From JAYPCI01 sp038124645 (GTDB lineage Bacteria; Pseudomonadota; Alphaproteobacteria; Pelagibacterales; Pelagibacteraceae), in contig JAYPCI010000012.1 in assembly GCA_038124645.1 (NCBI GenBank), positions 1-35,886 on the forward strand: 35,886 bases of DNA, in the 5' to 3' direction. The first letter of the stretch is position 1; each line of letters starts with the position of its first letter. Positions 15,520-24,844 of this stretch are shown piece by piece. The translations under genes and the position numbers were made by a program. The notes below the pieces were generated by a model, which had not been told where the DNA came from, did no database searches, and was given only the letters and a program-made list of their open reading frames with translations.

Positions 15520-17118
15520 TTAAGACTTGTTTCCAGATGCTTTGCTTTTAAAAAGTTTAAACTCTAAACTGTCCATTAAAGCTTTAAATGAAGCCTCAAT
15601 TATATTAGCAGAGACACCGATAGTGAACCAGCTATCACCACTGTTGTCTGTAGACTCAATTAAAACTCTGGTCGTAGCACCAGTACCTGCGTTCAAAATT
15701 CTTACTTTGTAGTCAATTAATTTAATATCTTTTAAAAATTCTGCATATTGTGCAAAATTTTTTAGATTACTTCTTATAGCGTTGTCTAATGCATTGACCG
15801 GACCGTTTCCAGATCCTGTGCATTTGAGTTCTTTATTATCTAATAAAAAAACTACACTAGCGTTAGTTTTAATTTCATCTTGTTTTTCTACTGTCACTGA
15901 AAAATTTTTAACTTTAAAATAAACCGGTAATTTTCCGAGCAATCGATTGACTAAAAGTTCAAATGAAGCATCTGCGCCGTCATAAGTATAGCCACTAAAT
16001 TCTCTATCTTTGACCTCATCTAAAATTCTTTGGATTTTTGGATCCTTTTCATCAATTTTAATTCCAAATTTTTCCAATCGAGAAATAATATTTGATCTAC
16101 CAGATTGATGGGATATTATAATTTTTCGATAATTTCCTACTAAACTTGGGTCGATGTGTTCGTAAGTTTTAGGATCTTTTTTTACAGCTGAAACATGAAG
16201 ACCACCTTTATGAGCGAAGGCAGATGAACCTACATAAGGTAAATTTTTTGAAGGAGTTCGATTTAAAATTTCATCTAAGAGCCTGGAACAGTCAGTTAAT
16301 TTTTCAAGGTTATCATTTTTAAAATTTGTCTCAAATTGTTTTGAAAAAGTTTCTTTGAGTAACAAATTAGGAATAACTGACATCAAGTTGGCATTACCAC
16401 ATCGTTCACCCAAACCATTAATAGTTCCTTGAATCTGTCTGGCACCAGCTAAAACTGCACTCAATGAATTGGCAACGGCGTTTTCAGTATCGTTATGGGC
16501 ATGAATACCAATATTTTTTCCAGGTATTTTTTTTGTAACCTGATTAATGATTTCACCCACTTCATTTGGCAGCGTACCGCCATTGGTATCGCAAAGCACG
16601 ATCCACCTAGCTCCAGAATTATAAGCACTCAGTAAACATTCTAATGCAAATTCAGGATTATTTTTATAACCATCAAAAAAATGTTCAGCATCAAAAATAA
16701 ATTCTTTTTTACTATCAACAAAATATTTTGTAGTTTCTCTTATATTTTCTAAGTTTTCTTTTTTTGATATTCCAAGAGCTAAATCGACATGAAAATCCCA
16801 AGTTTTACCTACAACGCAGACTGTTTCGGTATTTGCGTTCATTAATGATGCTAGACCTGGATCATTATTAGCACTTCGACCAGATCTCTTAGTCATGCCA
16901 AAAGCTGTGGTTTTGCTTTGTTTGAAATTAATTTTTGAATTAAAAAATTCTGTATCAATAGGATTAGCTCCAGGCCAGCCACATTCTATATAGTCTAAAC
17001 CTAGATTAGCGAGCGCTAAAGCAATTTTCTTTTTATCTTCAATAGAAAAATCGACACCTTCGGTTTGCGCACCATCTCGCAAGGTTGTATCGAATAAATA
17101 TATTTTATCTTTACTCAT
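15520..17118 (-). CDS. cimA: (R)-citramalate synthase
   Basis: Condenses acetyl-CoA and pyruvate to citramalate, giving 2-ketobutyrate for isoleucine without threonine deaminase. 532 aa. The LeuA-family TIM barrel begins LFDTTLRDGAQTEGVDFS (8-25), with the metal-binding HAHND at 206-210 and INGLGERCGNANL just after. The C-terminal part (about 390-525) is the LeuA-type dimerisation and feedback domain. GAQTEGVDFS rather than GEQxPG and the long length fit the citramalate synthase group; 2-isopropylmalate or homocitrate synthase is the alternative. It lies between cysS and trmJ with two- to three-base spacing. Confidence 0.9.
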   Translation of the reverse strand: MSKDKIYLFDTTLRDGAQTEGVDFSIEDKKKIALALANLGLDYIECGWPGANPIDTEFFNSKINFKQSKTTAFGMTKRSGRSANNDPGLASLMNANTETVCVVGKTWDFHVDLALGISKKENLENIRETTKYFVDSKKEFIFDAEHFFDGYKNNPEFALECLLSAYNSGARWIVLCDTNGGTLPNEVGEIINQVTKKIPGKNIGIHAHNDTENAVANSLSAVLAGARQIQGTINGLGERCGNANLMSVIPNLLLKETFSKQFETNFKNDNLEKLTDCSRLLDEILNRTPSKNLPYVGSSAFAHKGGLHVSAVKKDPKTYEHIDPSLVGNYRKIIISHQSGRSNIISRLEKFGIKIDEKDPKIQRILDEVKDREFSGYTYDGADASFELLVNRLLGKLPVYFKVKNFSVTVEKQDEIKTNASVVFLLDNKELKCTGSGNGPVNALDNAIRSNLKNFAQYAEFLKDIKLIDYKVRILNAGTGATTRVLIESTDNSGDSWFTIGVSANIIEASFKALMDSLEFKLFKSKASGNKS

Positions 17119-17120
17119 GC

Positions 17121-18476
17121 TTATTTATATTTCCAAATGGTTTTACTATCCACGTCTTCAATTACTATACCGTGCTCGATAAGTCGATCGCGGATTTGAT
17201 CTGATAACTGATAATTTTTTTCTTTTCTTGCTTTGTTTCTTTCATCAATTAATTCATTTATTTCTTTTTCCGATATAGCTATTTTTTCTTGCTTACTTTT
17301 TTCCCATTCCGCTTTTGATTGATTAAATAGACCTAGTAATCTGATTAAGCTATTTAACTCAGGTACTAAATCATTGTCCCCACCAGAGATCCTATTATAA
17401 ATTTCGTGAATTTTACTAATTAAAGCTGGAGTATTTAAGTCATCAAAAAGAATTTTTAAATTTTCATCAGAAATTTTCGCAGAAGTTTTTTCACTATAAA
17501 ATTTATACCATTTATCTAAATTTTTTTTACTTTGCTCTAAGAGTTCAGTGCTCCAATCTAAAGGTTGTTTATAGTGAGCGCTTAATAAAGCTAATCGAAT
17601 GGTCTGACCGTTGTGAGATTTTAAAACATCATTTATGGTAACGATATTTCCCACTGACTTTGACATTTTATCATTTTTCATTGTTAAAAAACCATTATGC
17701 ACCCAATAATTAGCAAAATTTTTATTACCGCTATTAGCACAAGATTGGGCAATTTCATTTTCGTGATGAGGAAAGATCAAATCTAAACCACCACCATGAA
17801 TATCAAAATGTGGTCCTAAAAACTTTTCACTCATAACTGAACATTCTAAATGCCAGCCTGGCCTACCCTCACCCCAAGGAGATTGCCATTTTGGTTCATC
17901 CGCTGTTGAAGGTTTCCACAAAACAAAATCTAACGGATCTTTTTTTAATTTAGACACTTCTACTCGTGAACCAGCCTGCAACTCAGTAATTTTTTTATTA
18001 GATAATTGACCATAAGCCTTGAAGGAATTTACTTTAAAATAAACATTTGTATCAGCAACATAAGCATGTCCTTTTTTTATTAAAGACTCGGTCATTGCAA
18101 TCATGCCTTTAATATGTTCTGTAGCCTTTGGTTCTTTTGTTGGCGGGAGACAATTCAGATCTTTACAATTTTCATGAAAAACTTTTGTAACATCAGCAGT
18201 AACTTTCTTGATGGGCTTACCTGTTTTTTTTGAAATCTCTATAATTTTATCATCGATGTCAGTAATATTACGAACATATGTTACTTTTTTATTTCCATAC
18301 TTTTGTTGTAAAACTCTATAGAGTAAGTCAAAAACAACTAGTGATCTTGCATTCCCTACATGAGGGTCGTTATAGACCGTCGGTCCACAGGCATATAAAG
18401 TTATATTATCTTTATTTAGAGGAACAAATTTTTCTTTTTTTCTACTTAAAGTATTAAATAAATTGATATCACTCAT
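17121..18476 (-). CDS. cysS: Cysteinyl-tRNA synthetase
   Basis: Class I aminoacyl-tRNA synthetase charging tRNA-Cys. 451 aa. Zinc ligand Cys30 in YACGPTVYN, the HIGH motif variant HVGN (39-42), a second Cys in LECSVMSEKFLG, His and Glu in FPHHENEIAQS, and KMSKS in NDKMSKSVGN (about residue 270). The ATG overlaps the nadE stop by four bases. The C-terminal part is short, as usual for bacterial CysS. Confidence 0.98.
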   Translation of the reverse strand: MSDINLFNTLSRKKEKFVPLNKDNITLYACGPTVYNDPHVGNARSLVVFDLLYRVLQQKYGNKKVTYVRNITDIDDKIIEISKKTGKPIKKVTADVTKVFHENCKDLNCLPPTKEPKATEHIKGMIAMTESLIKKGHAYVADTNVYFKVNSFKAYGQLSNKKITELQAGSRVEVSKLKKDPLDFVLWKPSTADEPKWQSPWGEGRPGWHLECSVMSEKFLGPHFDIHGGGLDLIFPHHENEIAQSCANSGNKNFANYWVHNGFLTMKNDKMSKSVGNIVTINDVLKSHNGQTIRLALLSAHYKQPLDWSTELLEQSKKNLDKWYKFYSEKTSAKISDENLKILFDDLNTPALISKIHEIYNRISGGDNDLVPELNSLIRLLGLFNQSKAEWEKSKQEKIAISEKEINELIDERNKARKEKNYQLSDQIRDRLIEHGIVIEDVDSKTIWKYK

Positions 18477-19213
18477 TTTTTTTTAAATTTACAAACTGGG
18501 ATTGGTTCCATTTTGTGCAGATTTTTTTTTCTAATCTGCATATATTTTTCGTAGTTTTTATCTTTTTTGCTACTCATTGCTGCTTCTAGCTCTTGATAAG
18601 TCATACCTAATTGATTTACATCGGTACGGCCATCATCCCATAAACCATCAGTCGGTTCAGCATCAATGATGTCTTTGGAAATTCCTAAGTATGTTGCAAG
18701 TTCCCAGACCTTAGTTTTACTGCAATCAGCTATTGGAGCGATATCCACTCCACCATCACCATATTTGGTATAAAAACCCACACCAAAATCTTCAACTTTA
18801 TTTCCAGTGCCAACGACAATTCCAGAGTTAGCTGCTGCTACTTGATATAACGTTACCATCCTTAATCTTGAACGAGAATTAGCAAATCCATGTTCATGTT
18901 CAAACTTTTTCATCGAATTAGTAAAATCTTCAAAAGTTTTGTTAAGATCAATCATATTATATTCTACATTTTGATATTTAGATTTTAGCCATTCTGAATG
19001 TTTCACACTAAGCGAATGTTGATCTACTTTTTGCTTAATTGGCATACTTAAAACAATAGTCTTTCTTCCAGTCTCTGCACACAAAGTGCTAACGACGGAA
19101 GAGTCAACGCCGCCTGAAATACCAACAACTAAAGCTCCTGGCTGTGGATCCATCTTGCTACAATAATCGTTAATCCACTTTGTAATTATTTCTGCTCTTT
19201 TTTTTACATCCAT
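18473..19213 (-). CDS. nadE: NH3-dependent NAD+ synthetase
   Basis: Amidates nicotinate adenine dinucleotide to NAD. 246 aa, so the short form without a glutaminase domain; ammonia would have to come free or from another protein. The N-type ATP pyrophosphatase loop GISGGVDSS is at 31-39, and GTGNKVEDFGVGFYTKYGDG is the NaAD-binding region. I chose ATG 19213; a TTG two codons upstream (19219) is less likely. It overlaps cysS by ATGA. Confidence 0.95.
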   Translation of the reverse strand: MDVKKRAEIITKWINDYCSKMDPQPGALVVGISGGVDSSVVSTLCAETGRKTIVLSMPIKQKVDQHSLSVKHSEWLKSKYQNVEYNMIDLNKTFEDFTNSMKKFEHEHGFANSRSRLRMVTLYQVAAANSGIVVGTGNKVEDFGVGFYTKYGDGGVDIAPIADCSKTKVWELATYLGISKDIIDAEPTDGLWDDGRTDVNQLGMTYQELEAAMSSKKDKNYEKYMQIRKKNLHKMEPIPVCKFKKK

Positions 19214-19246
19214 AGTCAATGCCTATCCTTTTTTCAGGATTTGCCC

Positions 19247-19267
19247 AATGATTATTTTATAATCATT
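19247..19267 (-). other. AT-rich hairpin at the 3' end of the DAHP synthase gene
   Basis: Perfect 8-base inverted repeat AATGATTA/TAATCATT with a five-base loop, spanning the DAHP synthase stop codon. There is no following U-run on the minus strand, so it is not a standard terminator; an mRNA end-stability role is possible. Confidence 0.35.
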
Positions 19268-20645
19268 AGGACGCTGCTTTAATAATATTTTTTGAAAACT
19301 GTGAATTCTTTTTGATCTCTTCTGAGATTAAGAATGCTAATTCTAACGCCTGACTTGCATTAAGTCTTGGGTCACAATGAGTATGATATCTATGAGAAAG
19401 ATCTTTATCAGATATCTTTTGTGCTCCACCAGTGCACTCTGTGACATCTTGACCAGTCATCTCAATATGTAAACCACCAGCATAACTATTCTCTGCTTGC
19501 TGAACTGCAAAGAAAGATTTTACCTCGGTTAAAACATTATTGAATGGTCTTGTTTTAAAACCTGTAGCAGCTTTAATCGTGTTACCATGCATAGGATCGC
19601 ACGACCAAATTACTTTAAGACCTTCTTTTTTAACTGCCTTAATAAGTTTTGGTAAATATTGTTCAACTTTATCATGACCAAATCTTGAAATTAAAGTTAA
19701 TCTCCCAGCTTCATTAGCTGGATTTAAAATATTGCACAACTTAATTAATTCATCCGGACTTAGAGTCGGTCCACATTTTAAACCAATTGGATTTTTTATC
19801 CCTCTACAGAATTCAACGTGCGCTCCATCTGGTTGTCTGGTTCTATCGCCAATCCAAACAAAGTGAGCTGAAGTGTCATAATACTCACCTGATGTAGAGT
19901 CTATTCTCGTCATACTTTCCTCAAAAGGTAGAAGCAGAGCTTCATGGGAAGTGTAAAAATTAACTGTTCTTAATCTTCGATTATGCTCTGGTGTAATTCC
20001 ACAAGCATCCATAAATTCTAAGGCATCTGAAATTTTATCTTCAATTGCTTTATATTTTTTTCCTTGATCGCTTTTAGTGACGAAACCTAAATTCCATTGA
20101 TGTACTTGTCTCAGATCGGCGTAACCCCCTTGAGAAAATGCCCGAAGTAAGTTTAAGGTCGAAGCCGATTGTGAGTATGCTCTAAATAATCTTTTTGCAT
20201 CTGGCACTCTTGCTTTCTCAGAAAATTCCATTCCATTGATATTATCACCAAGGTAACTCGGTAAAGTTTTACCATCTTTAGTTTCCGTTGGTGCACTTCG
20301 AGGTTTGGAAAACTGTCCAGCTATTCTTCCAATTTTAACAACCGGCGTGGTAGCAGAGGCAGTTAAAACTAAAGCCATCTGTAAAATAACTTTAAAAGTA
20401 TCTCGAATATTATCCGGATGAAACTCTGCAAAACTCTCAGCACAATCACCACCTTGTAAGAGAAAAGCCTTGCCTTCAGCAACTTTAGCAAGTTCTTGTT
20501 TTAAATTTCTAGACTCTCCGGCAAAAACCAGTGGAGGAAATTTACTGACCTTATCTAGTACAGTATTTAATTCTTCCTGGTCCTGATATTCAGGAATGTG
20601 TTTTGCTGGAAATTTTCTCCAACTATTTAATGTCCACTTTTTCAT
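19266..20645 (-). CDS. Class II 3-deoxy-7-phosphoheptulonate (DAHP) synthase
   Basis: First step of the shikimate pathway, joining phosphoenolpyruvate and erythrose 4-phosphate. About 459 aa and of the plant-like class II type, not the AroF/G/H type: KWTLNSWRKFPAKHIPEY at the start, LLQGGDCAESFAEF, RIAGQFSKPRSAPTE, and WSCDPMHGNT, which carries a metal ligand. ATG 20645 has AGG of a Shine-Dalgarno six bases upstream; a TTG two codons earlier is the other possible start. It lies between glmS (47-base spacer) and nadE. Confidence 0.95.
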   Translation of the reverse strand: MKKWTLNSWRKFPAKHIPEYQDQEELNTVLDKVSKFPPLVFAGESRNLKQELAKVAEGKAFLLQGGDCAESFAEFHPDNIRDTFKVILQMALVLTASATTPVVKIGRIAGQFSKPRSAPTETKDGKTLPSYLGDNINGMEFSEKARVPDAKRLFRAYSQSASTLNLLRAFSQGGYADLRQVHQWNLGFVTKSDQGKKYKAIEDKISDALEFMDACGITPEHNRRLRTVNFYTSHEALLLPFEESMTRIDSTSGEYYDTSAHFVWIGDRTRQPDGAHVEFCRGIKNPIGLKCGPTLSPDELIKLCNILNPANEAGRLTLISRFGHDKVEQYLPKLIKAVKKEGLKVIWSCDPMHGNTIKAATGFKTRPFNNVLTEVKSFFAVQQAENSYAGGLHIEMTGQDVTECTGGAQKISDKDLSHRYHTHCDPRLNASQALELAFLISEEIKKNSQFSKNIIKAAS

Positions 20646-20697
20646 ATTCAACCTGAGATATATATAGTTTAATGACTCAAACTATTCAATTAATTTA

Positions 20698-22518
20698 TTA
20701 CTCTACAGTAACTGATTTAGCTAAATTTCTAGGTTTATCGATATCATAACCTTTATTTAAAGCAGCGTAGTAAGCTAATTTTTGTAAAGGGATAGTTAAG
20801 AGTAAAGGTAATAAATCATCAGTAGTGCTTTCTACTTCAATTGACTCCCAAATGTTTTCAGAAAAAACTTCATCTTTACTTTTATTCGTGATGAGCAGAA
20901 CTCTTGCTCCTCTCGCAATAACTTCCTGCATATTAGAGATAGTTTTTTTATAATAATCATCTCTTGGTGCTAACACCACTACAGGCATTCCCTCTTCAAT
21001 CAAAGCAAGCGGACCATGTTTCATTTCTCCCGCCGGATAACCTTCAGCATGCACATAAGCTAATTCTTTAAGTTTTAAAGCACCTTCCAAAGCAATTGGA
21101 AAAGAATAACCTCTGCCTAAAAACATTGAACCTTTAGCATCAGAAAAGTTACTACATATTTTTTGAATTTTATCTTCGGTTAATAAAGTTTCTTTTGCTT
21201 GTTTAGCTAGATTAAGTAGAGCTTTAATTTTGCTATTATAAGTCCTTTTATCAATATCTTTTCGCTCATAAGCAAGTTTTAGGGTTAAGATGTATAAAAC
21301 TAACATTTGCCCAAGGAATGCTTTCGTTGAAGCTACACCAATTTCGGTGCCACAATGAATTGGTAAAACAAAATTTGAGTCTCTAGCGATAGAACTTTCT
21401 ACAACATTAACAATGCTACAAGTCTTCATTTTATTTTTATTACATAAGTCAAGAGCAGCATAAGTATCGGCTGTTTCTCCGGATTGTGAAACAAAGATAT
21501 AAAGACAATCTTTTTTAAATCTATTTTTTCGGTATCTAAATTCAGAAGCAATATCTACATTAACATCCACTGACGTAAACTGTTCCAACCAATATTTAGC
21601 CATTAAACAAGAATGGTAAGCGGTACCACAACCAATTAAAAGAATTGAATTAATATCATCTCTCTTCCAAGGAAAATTAAAAATATTAATCGTATTATTT
21701 ACCTTATCAATATATTCATTGACGCAATTCTTAATAGTCGTTGGCTGCTCATCAATTTCTTTAGCCATGAAATGTTTATAATCCCCTTTGTCATAATTTT
21801 GATCATCTTTAGATAACTCTAATATTTTTTTATTAACTTTTTTACCTTCAGCATCATAAAATTCGACTTCGTCTTTTTTGATAATACAAAATTCATTATC
21901 CTCTAAATAAGTAATTTTATTTGTCATTGATTTAAGTGCATAAGAGTCTGAACCTAAATAATTTTCATTAGGACCATAACCAACGGCTAAGGGCGAACCT
22001 CTTCTTGCACCAACAATTAAATCTGGATTATCCTGAAAGATAATGCCTAAAGCAAAACTACCATGAAGTCTCTTAAGCATTTTAATAATTGAAGTTTTTA
22101 AATCATTTCGCTTTAAGTAATCAGTTATTAAATGCACGATAACTTCTGTATCTGTTTGAGATTTAAACTTGTGCCCTTTTTTTATTAATAGTTTTTTTAA
22201 AATAGTAGAATTTTCAATAATACCATTATGTACTACTGAAACTTTTTCAGATGAATGAGGATGTGCATTAACTGTACTTGGTATACCATGAGTAGCCCAA
22301 CGCACATGCCCAATACCAACTTGTCCTTGAGATTTTGTCTTTAAAAAATTTTTTTCTAATTCCTCTACTCTTCCTAAACATTTAACTTCATTAATAATTC
22401 CATTTTCTAAAGTAGACATGCCAGCAGAGTCGTAGCCTCTGTATTCTAATTTTTTTAAAGAACTTAAAATAGAAGTGGAGACATTTCTTGAACTAGTTAT
22501 ACCAACAATTCCACACAT
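20698..22518 (-). CDS. glmS: Glutamine--fructose-6-phosphate aminotransferase (isomerizing)
   Basis: Makes glucosamine 6-phosphate from fructose 6-phosphate and glutamine, first step toward UDP-GlcNAc. 606 aa. Class II glutaminase with the N-terminal nucleophile Cys2 (MCGIVGITSS), RGYDSAG and GHVRWATHG; two SIS sugar-isomerase domains with SQSGETADTYAAL and STKAFLGQM; C-terminal end KPRNLAKSVTVE as in all GlmS. No ribozyme-like leader is possible because the ATG overlaps the upstream glmU-type stop as TAATG. Confidence 0.98.
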   Translation of the reverse strand: MCGIVGITSSRNVSTSILSSLKKLEYRGYDSAGMSTLENGIINEVKCLGRVEELEKNFLKTKSQGQVGIGHVRWATHGIPSTVNAHPHSSEKVSVVHNGIIENSTILKKLLIKKGHKFKSQTDTEVIVHLITDYLKRNDLKTSIIKMLKRLHGSFALGIIFQDNPDLIVGARRGSPLAVGYGPNENYLGSDSYALKSMTNKITYLEDNEFCIIKKDEVEFYDAEGKKVNKKILELSKDDQNYDKGDYKHFMAKEIDEQPTTIKNCVNEYIDKVNNTINIFNFPWKRDDINSILLIGCGTAYHSCLMAKYWLEQFTSVDVNVDIASEFRYRKNRFKKDCLYIFVSQSGETADTYAALDLCNKNKMKTCSIVNVVESSIARDSNFVLPIHCGTEIGVASTKAFLGQMLVLYILTLKLAYERKDIDKRTYNSKIKALLNLAKQAKETLLTEDKIQKICSNFSDAKGSMFLGRGYSFPIALEGALKLKELAYVHAEGYPAGEMKHGPLALIEEGMPVVVLAPRDDYYKKTISNMQEVIARGARVLLITNKSKDEVFSENIWESIEVESTTDDLLPLLLTIPLQKLAYYAALNKGYDIDKPRNLAKSVTVE

Positions 22519-23150
22519 TATTTTTTCCTCTTATAATTTTTAATTTCAACTTGTGCATTTCGTTCTAATGCTAAAGCGTTTTTTTTAACATTTTTGGTGA
22601 TCGTAGACCCTGCACCAATAACTGAGTTAGAATCTATTTTTAATGGAGCAACTAAAGAGCTATTTGATCCCACAAACACTTTATTACCGATTTTAGTTTT
22701 AGACTTTTTTCTTCCATCATAATTACAAGTAATAGTTCCAGCGCCAATATTAGTTGAATTACCAATCGTTGCATCACCAATATATGATAAATGGTTTACT
22801 TTAGAATTTTTATCTATTTTTGAATTTTTAACCTCAACAAAATTTCCAATTTTGACATCATTGTTAATTTTGGTACCCGGTCGTAATCTGGCATATGGTC
22901 CAATGACAACATTGTTGCCGATCTTAGATCCTTCCAGATGAGAAAAAGATTTTATAGTAACATTATTACCAATACTTACTTTTGAAGCAATCACTACATA
23001 AGGTTCAATCACAACATTTTTTCCAAATTTTGTATCTTCTGAAATAAAAACAGTCTGCTCTGCAATAAATTTTACTCTTGCGTTAATCGCTTTTCTCCTG
23101 AGTGCAGCTTGGGTAAGAGGTAATTTTTTATTTTTTTTAATTGTTTTCAT
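22518..23150 (-). CDS. GlmU acetyltransferase (left-handed beta-helix) domain protein lacking the uridylyltransferase domain
   Basis: Corresponds to the C-terminal half of GlmU, which acetylates glucosamine 1-phosphate. 210 aa against about 450 for full GlmU. A basic N-terminus and the helical arm (ALRRKAINARVKFIAEQTVF) lead into hexapeptide repeats (FGKNVVIEP, IGNNVTIKSFSHLEGS). The active-site stretch is conserved: RLRPGT, GNFVEVKNS, HLSYIGDATIG, GAGTITCNYDGRKKSKT (the Arg, Lys, His, Tyr, Asn and Lys expected), and ENALALER-like NALALERNAQ at the end. No LxxGxGTRM pyrophosphorylase domain precedes the start: the sequence upstream is a roughly 70-base spacer and a divergent gene. Shine-Dalgarno AGAG is well placed. 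The missing domain may be encoded elsewhere. Confidence 0.88.
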   Translation of the reverse strand: MKTIKKNKKLPLTQAALRRKAINARVKFIAEQTVFISEDTKFGKNVVIEPYVVIASKVSIGNNVTIKSFSHLEGSKIGNNVVIGPYARLRPGTKINNDVKIGNFVEVKNSKIDKNSKVNHLSYIGDATIGNSTNIGAGTITCNYDGRKKSKTKIGNKVFVGSNSSLVAPLKIDSNSVIGAGSTITKNVKKNALALERNAQVEIKNYKRKK

Positions 23151-23219
23151 AAAAAATTCTCTTTACATTAATACTTGGAATTTAATAATCACAAAATATT
23201 ACTTTTTAAAACTTACAAA

Positions 23220-23888
23220 ATGACTCAAAAATTTACTGTTATTTTCGATTTAGATGGAACTATTGTGGACACTGCACCAGATTTAATTGGCGCTCACAAT
23301 CATGTCATGCGAAAATTTGGTTACAAAGAAAGAAAAGTTGACGAAATTAAATATCTTGCGGGTCGAGGTGCTGCGGCAATGATGGACGAGTCTATAGGCG
23401 CTGAAAGATTACGATCTGAAAAAATTACGCCAGAAGTTATGTTAAAAGAATTTTTGGACTATTATAGCAATAACATTGCTAATGAGAGCAAACCCATAAA
23501 GGGAGCAATTGATTTTTTTAAATGGGCTTCTAATAACCAGGTGTCTTTAGCAGTTTGCACTAATAAGACAGAAAGACTTGCAGTGGACTTGTTAAAAAAA
23601 ATTAAATTATTTGATTATTTTGAATACATTGCTGGTCACGACACTTTTAATTTTCATAAACCTGATGGTAGGCACATTACTAATATTTTAGAAATAATAG
23701 ATGGTGATCTTAACAAAACTATTATGGTGGGTGACAGTGAAATAGACTCGATGGCAGCCTACAACGCTAAAGTACCATTTGTATTAATTGAAGATGGTTA
23801 TACTTCCAAAAAAGTTAATGAGATAAAACACGATCATCTTATAAAGAACTTTTTAGGTTTTGAAAAAATAGTTAGTAAATACCTATAA
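23220..23888 (+). CDS. gph: HAD-superfamily phosphatase, phosphoglycolate phosphatase-like
   Basis: Haloacid dehalogenase-type hydrolase with a likely role in removing 2-phosphoglycolate or another small phosphate ester. 222 aa. Motif I FDLDGTIVDTAP (Asp10 and Asp12), a helical cap, motif II AVCTNK, the Lys in HKPDG and motif IV MVGDSEIDSMAA are all present. I chose ATG 23220; an upstream TTG at 23175 would add 15 residues not seen in the family. It is divergent from the GlmU-like gene. Substrate assignment within the Gph-like group is uncertain. Confidence 0.85.
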   Translation: MTQKFTVIFDLDGTIVDTAPDLIGAHNHVMRKFGYKERKVDEIKYLAGRGAAAMMDESIGAERLRSEKITPEVMLKEFLDYYSNNIANESKPIKGAIDFFKWASNNQVSLAVCTNKTERLAVDLLKKIKLFDYFEYIAGHDTFNFHKPDGRHITNILEIIDGDLNKTIMVGDSEIDSMAAYNAKVPFVLIEDGYTSKKVNEIKHDHLIKNFLGFEKIVSKYL

Positions 23889-23911
23889 ATATTTAATTAT
23901 TTCATTTTGTT

Positions 23912-23940
23912 TTGATTTATTGGCATTACTAATCTATAAA
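23912..23940 (+). promoter_or_regulatory. Sigma70-type promoter for prpB-prpC, possibly leaderless
   Basis: TTGATT (23912-23917) and TATAAA (23935-23940) are 17 bases apart. The expected start point, about 7 bases after the -10, falls on or next to the prpB ATG at 23948, and no Shine-Dalgarno is present, so the mRNA may have little or no leader. Confidence 0.55.
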
Positions 23941-23947
23941 ATGTCTA

Positions 23948-24844
23948 ATGCATTTTACTAAAAAAACAGCTCAGGAAAAAAGACTAGATTTAAGAAATGC
24001 TCTTAAGACAAAAAAATTATTAAGGTTTCCGGGTGCTTATAATCCGCTATGTGCAAAATTAATTGCTGAGATTGGTTTTGATGGAGTTTATATTTCTGGC
24101 GGTGTGATGTCGAATGACATGGGAATTCCTGATATTGGTTTAACAACTTTAGAATATGTCAGTAATCGTTCTGAACTTATTACAAGAGTAACTGATCTCC
24201 CCACAATAGTTGATATTGATACTGGTTTTAATAATTGTGCTTTAACTACTGAAATTTTTGAAAAAAAAGGTTTAGCTGGTTTTCATTTAGAAGATCAAAT
24301 TGCTGAAAAGCGTTGTGGTCACTTAGATAATAAAGAATTAGTTTCTAAAGATGAAATGGTCAAAAAGATTAAGGAGTGTGTAAAGGCTAGGAAAGATAAT
24401 AATCTTTTAATTATTGCGCGAACTGATGCTAACGCTGTTGAAGGAATTGATAAGACAATTGAGCGTATTAAAGCTTATGAAGAAGCAGGAGCAGACATGA
24501 TATTTCCTGAGGCAATGAAAGATGAAAAAGAATTTGAAAAAATTCGTAAAATAACTAAAGGATATTTATTAGCTAATATGACTGAATTTGGAAAATCTAA
24601 ATTATTAACTAAAAAACAATTAGAGGACTTAGGTTATAATTTAGTTATTTATCCAGTGACAACACAAAGACTTGCGATGAAAAGCGTAGAAGATGGTTTA
24701 AAAACTATATATAATCAAGGCGATCAGAACAGTATTATAGATAAAATGCAAACTAGAAAAAGGTTGTATGAATTAGTTGAGTATGAGAAATATAATACCC
24801 CAGATAAAAAAATTACTGATTTTTCAACTGAGGGACATGAATAA
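23948..24844 (+). CDS. prpB: 2-methylisocitrate lyase
   Basis: Splits 2-methylisocitrate into pyruvate and succinate, last step of the methylcitrate cycle for propionyl-CoA. 298 aa, isocitrate-lyase superfamily. LLRFPGAYNPLCAKLI, VDIDTGF and HLEDQIAEKRCGHL (113-126, catalytic Cys123) identify PrpB; KRCGHL separates it from true isocitrate lyase (KKCGH in a much longer protein). LIIARTDANAVEG and ADMIFPEA follow as expected. The stop overlaps the prpC ATG by one base. Confidence 0.92.
   Translation: MHFTKKTAQEKRLDLRNALKTKKLLRFPGAYNPLCAKLIAEIGFDGVYISGGVMSNDMGIPDIGLTTLEYVSNRSELITRVTDLPTIVDIDTGFNNCALTTEIFEKKGLAGFHLEDQIAEKRCGHLDNKELVSKDEMVKKIKECVKARKDNNLLIIARTDANAVEGIDKTIERIKAYEEAGADMIFPEAMKDEKEFEKIRKITKGYLLANMTEFGKSKLLTKKQLEDLGYNLVIYPVTTQRLAMKSVEDGLKTIYNQGDQNSIIDKMQTRKRLYELVEYEKYNTPDKKITDFSTEGHE

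Noticed and set aside
20664..20685. Inverted repeat ATAGTTT/AAACTAT between glmS and the DAHP synthase gene as a terminator
   Set aside because: AT-only weak stem with an eight-base loop and no T-run on the minus strand.
23175..23219. TTG-initiated N-terminal extension of the HAD phosphatase
   Set aside because: Family proteins begin shortly before FDLDGT; the added residues look like translated spacer and an ATG follows at 23220.
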